A stretch of DNA of 60,436 nt from Clostridia bacterium (GTDB taxonomy: Bacteria; Bacillota; Clostridia; TANB77; CAG-508): assembly GCA_017937285.1 (NCBI GenBank), contig JAGBDU010000011.1, forward strand, positions 1-60,436. The letters run 5' to 3'. Below the pieces are notes generated by a model. That model did no database searches. It was not told where the DNA came from and saw only the letters and a list, made by a program, of their open reading frames with translations. This document shows, piece after piece, positions 17,021 to 23,838 of this stretch (positions within the stretch are counted from its first letter, which is position 1; each line of letters begins with the position of its first letter). The translations under genes and the position numbers were made by a program.

Positions 17021-18211
17021 ATGAGAAAATTATTTACATCAGAAAGTGTAACAGAAGGACATCCAGACAAATTATGTGATTATATATCAGATAGTATATT
17101 GGATAGCTATTTAGAAAAAGATTCAAATGCAAGAGTAGCTTGCGAAACAGTAGCTGGAAAAGGCGAAATTTTAGTAACAGGAGAAATTAGCTCTATAGCA
17201 GAAGATGTTGATATCGAAAAAATTGTAAGACAAGCTATAAAAGAAATTGGATATGATAATAGTGAATTAGATATTGATTATAGAACATGTAAAGTGCATT
17301 TAAATATATCAAAGCAATCACCAGATATTGCAATAGGAGTAGATAAGTCATTAGAGCAAAAAGAAGGAGAGAATATAATATCAGAAGGTGCTGGAGATCA
17401 AGGTATTATGTTTGGATTTGCTTGTGATGAAACAGAAGAGCTAATGCCATTACCAATTTCATTAGCACACAGATTGGCAGAAAGATTAGCATATGTAAGA
17501 AAACAAAATATAATAGATTATTTAAGACCAGATGGAAAAGTACAAGTTACAGTTGAATATGAAGATGATAAACCAGTAAGAGTTCACACAATAGTTATAT
17601 CAACTCAACATAAAGAAGAAGCGGATTTAGAAATGCTAAAAAATGATATAAAAGAAAAAGTAATAGATGAAATTGTACCTAAAAAATTACTTGATGAAAA
17701 TACAAAATATTTTATAAATCCAACAGGAAGATTTGTAATAGGAGGACCACTAGGGGATAGTGGTTTAACAGGAAGAAAAATAATAGTAGATACCTATGGA
17801 GGCTATTCAAGACATGGAGGAGGAGCATTTTCAGGAAAAGATGCAACAAAGGTAGATAGATCAGCTGCGTATATGGCAAGATATCTAGCAAAAAACATAG
17901 TTGCAAATAAACTAGCAAAGAAATGTGAAATACAATTATCATACGCGATAGGAGTAGCAAAACCAATATCAATTTATGTTGACACATTTAAAACTGGAAC
18001 AATACCAGAAGGCAAAATAGCAGAGATCATTTATAAAAAGTTTGATTTAACACCAAGAGGAATAATAAATTATTTAGATTTACAAAAACCAATATATAGA
18101 AAAACAACCAATTATGGACATTTTGGTAAAGAATATTTGAATTGGGAGAAAGTGGGAAAATGGGACGGTTCTGATTTCCCAGAATTGGGAAAAAGGGACA
18201 CTCTTCAATAA
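17021..18211 (+). CDS. metK: S-adenosylmethionine synthetase with repeat-derived C-terminus
   Basis: 396 aa, making S-adenosylmethionine from methionine and ATP. Motifs include [14 protein letters not shown] at the N-terminus, [16 protein letters not shown] (adenosine-binding region) and [22 protein letters not shown] (the glycine-rich phosphate loop). It is controlled by the upstream SAM-I riboswitch. Normal MetK ends soon after YGHFG..WEKTDK with a short helix. Here, from about residue 378, the frame runs into a family A repeat and the last 19 residues ([19 protein letters not shown]) are translated repeat. The catalytic core is complete, so activity is likely. Confidence 0.95.
   Translation: MRKLFTSESVTEGHPDKLCDYISDSILDSYLEKDSNARVACETVAGKGEILVTGEISSIAEDVDIEKIVRQAIKEIGYDNSELDIDYRTCKVHLNISKQSPDIAIGVDKSLEQKEGENIISEGAGDQGIMFGFACDETEELMPLPISLAHRLAERLAYVRKQNIIDYLRPDGKVQVTVEYEDDKPVRVHTIVISTQHKEEADLEMLKNDIKEKVIDEIVPKKLLDENTKYFINPTGRFVIGGPLGDSGLTGRKIIVDTYGGYSRHGGGAFSGKDATKVDRSAAYMARYLAKNIVANKLAKKCEIQLSYAIGVAKPISIYVDTFKTGTIPEGKIAEIIYKKFDLTPRGIINYLDLQKPIYRKTTNYGHFGKEYLNWEKVGKWDGSDFPELGKRDTLQ
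18152..18204 (+). repeat. Family A half-element captured inside metK
   Basis: This matches the left arm of the 6324 and 11492 elements (GGGACGGTTCTGATTTCCCAGAATTGGG). There is no matching right arm; the tandem array starts 27 bases later. It encodes the metK C-terminus and supplies the bases just before its stop. Confidence 0.85.
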
Positions 18212-18237
18212 TTGTTTGAAAATTGGGGAAGGAAATT

Positions 18238-18601
18238 GGGGACGGAGATTTTCGGATACGAAAATCTCCGTCCCCAATTTCTCCGTCCCCAATTTCTCCG
18301 TCCCCAAAATCTCCGTCCCCAAAATCTCCGTCCCCGAAAATCTCCGTCTCCGAAAATCTCCGTCCCCAAAATCTCCGTCCCCAAAATCTCCGTCCCCGAA
18401 AATCTCCGTCCCCAATTTCTCCGTCCCCAAAATCTCCGTCCCCAAAATCTCCGTCCCCGAAAATCTCCGTCCCCCAAAATCTCCGTCCCCGAAAATCTCC
18501 GTCCCCAAAATCTCCGTCCCCAAAATCTCCGTCCCCGAAAATCTCCGTCCCCGAAAATCTCCGTCCCCGAAATTTCCGTCCCCGAAAATCTCCGTCCCCA
18601 A
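18238..18601 (+). repeat. Hairpin-headed tandem array (family C), about 22 units
   Basis: The array starts with one inverted unit (GGGGACGGAGATTTTCG), a 4-nt loop GATA and the matching CGAAAATCTCCGTCCCC, forming a 17-bp perfect hairpin. About 22 directly repeated units of 15-16 bp follow with no spacers: CTCCGTCCCC joined by AAAAT, GAAAAT or AATTT linkers. Long open frames in all phases (SPSPKISVP-type, or GDGDFRGRRF-type on the other strand) are by-products of the periodicity and the absence of stops. The same architecture is at 60315-60436. It fills the metK to CNNM-gene gap. Confidence 0.92.
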
Positions 18602-18607
18602 AAACAG

Positions 18608-18636
18608 TTGACAAATATGCAAAAAAAATATAATAT
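18608..18636 (+). promoter_or_regulatory. Promoter of the CNNM transporter gene
   Basis: TTGACA (18608-18613), 17-nt spacer, TAATAT (18631-18636), starting 7 bases after the array ends. Confidence 0.7.
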
Positions 18637-18687
18637 TAAATTCATATAATGTATAAAATAAAATGAAGAAGGAGAATCAAAATAAAT

Positions 18688-19995
18688 ATGGCTCAAATAA
18701 TAATATTAGCAATATTAATTTTAGTTAATGCTTTTTTTGCAGCAACAGAAATTGCTTTTATATCTTTAAATGATGCAAAAATAGATAAGTTGGTTAAAGA
18801 AGGAGATAAAAAGGCAAAGCAAATATCAAAAATGTTAAAAAATCCAAGTAAATTTTTGGCTACAATTCAAATTGGAATTACACTTGCAGGATTTTTATCA
18901 AGTGCTTTTGCATCAGATGCATTTGCAGAAAAGTTGGCACCAATTTTAAATAATCTAGTACCAAGTATAGGAATTGGAACTTGGAAAGGAATCTCTATAA
19001 TTATAATAACAATGGTATTATCTTATTTCACACTTGTTTTTGGGGAGCTAGTTCCAAAAAGATTAGGGATGAAATACCATGAAAAATTTGCATATTTTAC
19101 AATAGGAATTATAAAAGCGATATCTATTGTAACAGCACCATTTGTAAAGTTACTAACAGCTTCAACAAATATTATTTCAAAAATATTTGGAGTGAACGAA
19201 AATGAAGAAGAAATTGTAACAGAAGAAGAAATAAGAATGATGGTTGACGTTGGAGAAGAAAAAGGTTCTATAGATGAAGAAGAAAAAGAGCTGATTAATA
19301 ATGTTTTTGATTTCAATGATAAAACAGTATCAGAAATTATGACACATAGAAAAGATATATTTGCTATAGAAATTTCAGAAGATATAACAGAAAAATTAGA
19401 TGAATTAGATGAATACAAGTATAGTAGAATTCCAGTATATGAAGAAACTATCGATGAAATAAAAGGAATTATTTATATAAAAGATATTTTAAAATATGTA
19501 AGCTCAAATAAAAAAGTAAAAATAAAAGATATAATGAGAGATGCATATTTTGTTTCTGAAAACAAGTTGATTAATGAATTGTTTAAAGAGCTACAAAAAA
19601 ACAAAAAGCAAATAGCTATAGTATTAGATGAATATGGAGGAACTGCAGGTATTGTATCTATGGAAGATATAATAGAAGAGCTAGTTGGAAATATATTTGA
19701 TGAATATGATGAAATAGAAAATGACTATGAAAAAATAGATGATAATACATTTGAAATAGCTGGTAGTGTTACAATTGCGGAGCTTAAAAAAATATTAGGA
19801 GTAGAAATACCAAACGGAGAATATGATACATTATCTGGATATCTTACAGAAGAGCTGGGAAGAATTCCAGAAGATGGAGAAAAACCAATTATAGAAACAG
19901 CAGACGTAACATATAAAATAGAAGAATATGAAGATAAGAGAATATTGTGGGTAAAAGCTTGCAAAAATAGAGATGAAGATAATTTAAATAAATAA
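18688..19995 (+). CDS. CNNM/CorC-type membrane transporter with CBS pair (hemolysin-like)
   Basis: 435 aa from an ATG with AAGGAG. Domains in order: a CNNM transmembrane domain (about 1-180, with ATEIAFISLNDAKIDKL and an FGELVPKRLG helix end), a CBS pair (about 205-320, SEIMTHRKDIFAIE, YSRIPVYEETIDEIKGIIYIKD and KKQIAIVLDEYGGTAGIVSMEDIIEELVG) and a C-terminal CorC_HlyC domain (about 340-425). The family exports Mg2+ or related cations, with the CBS pair sensing nucleotide; older annotation calls it hemolysin. It is probably monocistronic. Confidence 0.9.
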   Translation: MAQIIILAILILVNAFFAATEIAFISLNDAKIDKLVKEGDKKAKQISKMLKNPSKFLATIQIGITLAGFLSSAFASDAFAEKLAPILNNLVPSIGIGTWKGISIIIITMVLSYFTLVFGELVPKRLGMKYHEKFAYFTIGIIKAISIVTAPFVKLLTASTNIISKIFGVNENEEEIVTEEEIRMMVDVGEEKGSIDEEEKELINNVFDFNDKTVSEIMTHRKDIFAIEISEDITEKLDELDEYKYSRIPVYEETIDEIKGIIYIKDILKYVSSNKKVKIKDIMRDAYFVSENKLINELFKELQKNKKQIAIVLDEYGGTAGIVSMEDIIEELVGNIFDEYDEIENDYEKIDDNTFEIAGSVTIAELKKILGVEIPNGEYDTLSGYLTEELGRIPEDGEKPIIETADVTYKIEEYEDKRILWVKACKNRDEDNLNK

Positions 19996-20030
19996 TAAAT
20001 ATAAAGAATAAAAAGCGTATGTAATAAAGT

Positions 20031-20071
20031 GAACCTAAATTGTTATACAAAAAGTTTAACAATTTAGGTTC
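20031..20071. terminator. Bidirectional terminator between convergent genes
   Basis: A 15-bp perfect stem GAACCTAAATTGTTA / TAACAATTTAGGTTC between the CNNM gene (plus) and the deacetylase gene (minus). Confidence 0.75.
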
Positions 20072-20114
20072 TTGTTAGGTTGTATTTTAGTATTGAACGT
20101 CTAGGTCCACAAGC

Positions 20115-20969
20115 TTATTTTATCTTCTTAAAAAAGGAATCAGTTGAAATATTATTAGGTCGATTGTATCTTTTTAACTCATAAAGACAATTTGGATCTT
20201 TACTTATTAAATTAATTCCCTCATTGCAAGATAAACTTGCTTTAAATCCCAATTCTTTTATTATATCTATAGAATCGCTACTAATAGCACCAAATGGATA
20301 TGTGAATGTATTAGGAATATAACCAGTATTTATATTAAACTCCTGTTGGAGTTTAGATAAATCCTTAGACAAGACTGTTTTATAAGCTTCAAAACTTTCA
20401 TCTTTCATTTTCATACAGCCTCTTCGATTTTTTGTAATATTATGTAATTCATAAGTATGATTTTGAAATTCAAATCTTCCACTTTTCATTAAATCATTTA
20501 TATCTTTCCATCGCAAATAACCATAGTTAGGATTAGCTTCATTGCTTTTTGTATAGGTATCTGTATATTTACCTACGATAGAAATAACAGCAACCATATC
20601 ATATTTTTCTAGTAAAGGAAGAGCATAAGTTAAGTTATTATAATGTCCATCATCAAATGTAATTATAATTGGTTTTTCAGGAAGTTCAGAATCTGAATAT
20701 ACATAATTAATTAAATCAGTTATTGTAATTGTAGTATATCCATTGTTTTTTATAAATTTTAAGTCATCTTCTAAAGTAGTAGGATTTACAATATATTTTC
20801 CACTTTTAGACTTTAAAATACTATGATACATAATGATAGGCACACTGATTTCAGTTGTTTGTTTTGCCTTTACATTGTAAAATATTAAAATACAAGATAA
20901 AAATAATATGATTATTGTAATAATGGTAATCAATTTATAATTAATTTTAGATAATTTAAAATGTATCAT
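20115..20969 (-). CDS. Polysaccharide deacetylase (NodB-type), membrane anchored
   Basis: 284 aa; start at the ATG at 20969 with AAGGAG 6 bases upstream, only 10 nt after the peptidase gene stop. A single N-terminal membrane helix (about 12-33) is followed by a NodB catalytic domain: PIIMYHSIL, then IITFDDGHYNN with the metal/catalytic Asp pair, and FQNHTYELHN, which carries the two histidine ligands. Such enzymes remove acetyl groups from peptidoglycan or related glycans outside the cell. It is translated with the upstream M23 peptidase, suggesting joint cell-wall or spore-cortex remodelling. Confidence 0.9.
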   Translation of the reverse strand: MIHFKLSKINYKLITIITIIILFLSCILIFYNVKAKQTTEISVPIIMYHSILKSKSGKYIVNPTTLEDDLKFIKNNGYTTITITDLINYVYSDSELPEKPIIITFDDGHYNNLTYALPLLEKYDMVAVISIVGKYTDTYTKSNEANPNYGYLRWKDINDLMKSGRFEFQNHTYELHNITKNRRGCMKMKDESFEAYKTVLSKDLSKLQQEFNINTGYIPNTFTYPFGAISSDSIDIIKELGFKASLSCNEGINLISKDPNCLYELKRYNRPNNISTDSFFKKIK

Positions 20970-20979
20970 TAGGAACTCC

Positions 20980-22056
20980 TTAAATTGAATTTGTTTCATA
21001 TTTTCTGTAAAATTCTCCAGATTCAGAATCTTTATAAACTTCGGAAGAATTTTTTTTCAAAAATTCTACAATTTGATACAAGTCAATCCAAATTTGATTT
21101 GTTCCATCTTTTTGAGATTCATCAAATATTAGTTGAATACCAAAATGTAAATGCGGAACATTAATATTATTAACATTTTCTTTACTACTATATCCTGTCA
21201 TGCCTAAATAACCAATAACATCACCAGCTTTTACAGTTTGACCTTCTGCTAAACCTTGAACATATGGATGATTTTTTCTAAGATGAGCATAATAATAATA
21301 TCGTTTTCCATCAAAACTTCTAATACCAATTCTCCATCCACCATATTGATTCCATCCAAGTGCTTCAATAATACCAGATTCTACTGCAACAACAGGTGTG
21401 CCAATACTTCCCATTAAATCATGACCAAGGTGTGTACGTTTATATCCATAAGATCTTGATGCTCCAAAATCATCATAATGGCTAAAGCTATATTTTGCTG
21501 CGATAGGAGAAAAAGCTTTTAAACCGTATTTTATTTCAAAAGTTTTTTCACCAGTTTCAGAATTAGTAGTTTCTATTTCATATTCACCAATATATTCATG
21601 AAGTACAGCATCATAAGCTTCATAATAATAAGAATAATATTTTAAATCTTTAGTTAAATTTTTCATGCTATTTCCACTATTTAGCTGTTCTACTAATGAA
21701 TCTAAATCTTTCGAATTAAATTTTTTAAAATCACCACCATATTTACAAGCTAAATATGCCAGCAATTCAATCCAATTATATGTAATAGATTCATTAGTAT
21801 TATGAGATTTGATATCTAATTTAGAAGTTTTATCAAGTGCTTCATAAGTAGGTGTGAAATCTACCCATTTAATATAATCATTTTTATTTTGAGCTTCATT
21901 TTCAGAAGTATTATTCCAAATAAAATTAAAAGATTGGACTTGTAATAGATTAGAAAAATTTTTTGTATAGATAAATAATCCTAAAAAAACTAAAATAATT
22001 ATACTTAATAAGATACTGCAATGTTTTTTATTTATTTTTATAACTTTTAAAATCAA
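20980..22056 (-). CDS. M23 (LytM-type) peptidase, membrane anchored
   Basis: About 358 aa. Start placed at a TTG at 22056 with GAGGTG 6 bases upstream; the alternative GTG at 22065 overlaps that site. One N-terminal membrane helix (about 13-35), then an extracellular linker and an M23 domain in the last third: HLGHDLMG (HxxxD zinc motif) and VPHLHFGIQL (HxH). The LGMTGYS segment is also typical. The family cleaves peptidoglycan cross-bridges or acts as a SpoIIQ-like scaffold. It forms a two-gene unit with the deacetylase; roles in sporulation or wall growth are both possible. Confidence 0.88.
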   Translation of the reverse strand: MILKVIKINKKHCSILLSIIILVFLGLFIYTKNFSNLLQVQSFNFIWNNTSENEAQNKNDYIKWVDFTPTYEALDKTSKLDIKSHNTNESITYNWIELLAYLACKYGGDFKKFNSKDLDSLVEQLNSGNSMKNLTKDLKYYSYYYEAYDAVLHEYIGEYEIETTNSETGEKTFEIKYGLKAFSPIAAKYSFSHYDDFGASRSYGYKRTHLGHDLMGSIGTPVVAVESGIIEALGWNQYGGWRIGIRSFDGKRYYYYAHLRKNHPYVQGLAEGQTVKAGDVIGYLGMTGYSSKENVNNINVPHLHFGIQLIFDESQKDGTNQIWIDLYQIVEFLKKNSSEVYKDSESGEFYRKYETNSI

Positions 22057-22218
22057 TGGTAACACCTCAGTTTAATATATTAATGGAAAATAAATTTTAT
22101 TCAAAAAATAGTCCGTTACTTCATGTGCCTTAAGATAAGCGATTAAAAGTAAATTTAACGACTTATTAAATTGTAACAACGTAACGTTTCGTATATTTAA
22201 TTTTATTTAAAAAAGCTA

Positions 22219-22247
22219 TTGAAAAAAATAAACTACATTGATATAAT
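22219..22247 (+). promoter_or_regulatory. Promoter of tdk
   Basis: TTGAAA (22219-22224), 17-nt spacer, TATAAT (22242-22247). The gap before it (22066-22218) also holds a TTAACGACTT/AATTGTAAC motif shared with other gaps (see family B). Confidence 0.75.
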
Positions 22248-22292
22248 TCGCGGTAGAAAAATATTAAAAAAAGGAACAAAGGTGAAAATAAA

Positions 22293-22847
22293 ATGGGCGA
22301 TATTAACGTATATACAGGACCTATGAAATGTGGCAAAAGCAATAAAATAATAGAAGAAGCTAAAAGACAAATGATAGCAGGAAAACAAATAAAAATATTT
22401 AAACCAAAATTAGATACCAGATTTCCAGGAGATTACATAACAGACAGAAATGGAAATAAATTAAAGTCTGTAAATATAGATAATATAGAAGATTTAAAAA
22501 AATATGATGCAGATGTTTATATAATAGATGAATTTCAATTCTTAAAAGGAGACATAGATTGCATAGAAGAAATGGCTGCATCTGGAAAAAAATTTTTTAT
22601 AGCAGGACTTAATTTAACATCAGAAAGAAAACCATTTGGAAAAATGGGAGATTTACTTTGTGTATCAGACAATGTACAAACAATGACATCAATATGTGAA
22701 ATATGTAAAAGAGATAATGCAATTTTCAGTTATTATAAATCTAATGATAAAAGTGGAGATATAAAAATAGGTGATTCAGAATATATTCCAGTATGTAGAA
22801 ATTGCTACAATGAGCTAAAAAAAAATAAGAATCTCCGTTCTCAATAA
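22293..22847 (+). CDS. tdk: Thymidine kinase (type II)
   Basis: 184 aa; phosphorylates thymidine in pyrimidine salvage. The P-loop reads YTGPMKCGKSNKI (family GPMxSGKT), followed by VYIIDEFQFLKG (Walker B-like with the catalytic Glu) and a C-terminal zinc site CEICKRD ... CRNCYNEL. These fit the type II tetrameric TdK family, which is about 190 residues long. The final residues (NLRSQ) are encoded by ATCTCCGTTCTC, a variant of the family C repeat unit, so the natural C-terminus has been replaced or extended by a repeat. Ribosome site AAGGAAC. Confidence 0.93.
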   Translation: MGDINVYTGPMKCGKSNKIIEEAKRQMIAGKQIKIFKPKLDTRFPGDYITDRNGNKLKSVNIDNIEDLKKYDADVYIIDEFQFLKGDIDCIEEMAASGKKFFIAGLNLTSERKPFGKMGDLLCVSDNVQTMTSICEICKRDNAIFSYYKSNDKSGDIKIGDSEYIPVCRNCYNELKKNKNLRSQ

Positions 22848-22860
22848 CATAGGGAAATAG

Positions 22861-22909
22861 GGAAAAGGGAAAAGGGGACGGTTCTCTTTTCCCATTTTTG
22901 GAATTTGGG
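22861..22909 (+). repeat. Family A half-element (left arm only)
   Basis: GGAAAAGGGGACGGTTCTCT, then TTTCCCATTTTTGGAATTTGG, a slightly degenerate left arm of the type at 27664. No right arm follows. It lies in the tdk-truA gap. Confidence 0.8.
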
Positions 22910-23000
22910 ATAGTCTAAGGAAAAAAAATGACCTTTAAAATTAGACCCACAAACTCCAATTTTGTGTCAAAAATCTCCGTCCCCAAAAAAGGAGTTGGGT

Positions 23001-23744
23001 ATGAGAAATATACGTTTAACAATAGAATATGATGGAAAAGACTTTAACGGTTGGCAAAAACAGCCTAATAAACTAAATATTCAAGGAGAAATAGAAAGAG
23101 CAATAGAATCAATAACAGGAGAGGAAAATATTGATTTAATTGCATCTGGAAGAACAGATGCAGGAGTTCATGCTTTAGGACAAGTTGCAAATTTTAAAAC
23201 AAATAATGAAAGTATTCCAATTGATAAGTTTGCGATTGCTTTAAATACTAAACTTAAAAGATCAATTAGGATAAAAAAGGCAGAAGAAGTAGACGAAAGG
23301 TTTCATAGTAGATATACTTGTAAAAGAAAAACTTATAGATACATAATTAATAATAATGAATGTGAAAGTGCAATATACAGAAATTTTGAGTATCATATGC
23401 CAATAAAATTAAACATCAAAGCAATGCAACAAGCAGTAAAATATTTTGAAGGAGAGCACGATTTTAAAGCATTTAAAGCTAGTGGAACAAGTAGCAAAAG
23501 CAGTGTAAGAAAAATATATTTAGCAGAAGTGAAAAAAGCTGATGAAGGTAGAATATACATAGAATTAACAGGAAATGGATTTTTATATAATATGGTAAGA
23601 ATAATTGCAGGAACATTAGTAGATGTTGGAATGGGTAAAACTAAGGCAGAAGAAATTCCAGAGATAATAAAACAAGGAGATAGAAAACTTGCAGGAAAAA
23701 CTTTGCCACCAAACGGATTATTTTTAATGAATGTAGAATATTAG
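23001..23744 (+). CDS. truA: tRNA pseudouridine(38-40) synthase
   Basis: 247 aa; start at the ATG at 23001 with AAAGGAG 6 bases before. An upstream in-frame start at 22962 would translate a family C repeat unit (KSPSPK) and is rejected. TruA converts uridines 38-40 in the anticodon stem-loop to pseudouridine. The catalytic Asp is D53 in ASGRTDAGVHALGQV; FHSRYTCKRKTYRY and GNGFLYNMVRIIAGTLVDVG are also typical. The length is normal. A repeat unit (about 22969-22984) directly abuts the ribosome binding site. Confidence 0.95.
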   Translation: MRNIRLTIEYDGKDFNGWQKQPNKLNIQGEIERAIESITGEENIDLIASGRTDAGVHALGQVANFKTNNESIPIDKFAIALNTKLKRSIRIKKAEEVDERFHSRYTCKRKTYRYIINNNECESAIYRNFEYHMPIKLNIKAMQQAVKYFEGEHDFKAFKASGTSSKSSVRKIYLAEVKKADEGRIYIELTGNGFLYNMVRIIAGTLVDVGMGKTKAEEIPEIIKQGDRKLAGKTLPPNGLFLMNVEY

Positions 23745-23838
23745 TTTTGAATGTAATTGATTGAAAATTTAATAAAACAGAACAAGCAAAAAATTATAAT
23801 ACTAAAATCTAAAGAAAATGATATAAAGGAGAAAAAAC

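Noticed and set aside
18238..18601. CRISPR array
   Set aside because: Units are contiguous at 15-16 bp with no unique spacers and no cas genes nearby.
18027..18696. Several long overlapping open frames on both strands (SPSPKISVP-type and GDGDFRGRRF-type proteins)
   Set aside because: They are translations of the 15-16 bp array in different phases; the repeat lacks stop codons, so every frame is open. No ribosome sites or plausible starts.
22962..23000. Upstream start for truA giving a KSPSPK-type N-terminus
   Set aside because: The extension is a translated repeat unit and runs through the ribosome binding site used by the ATG at 23001.
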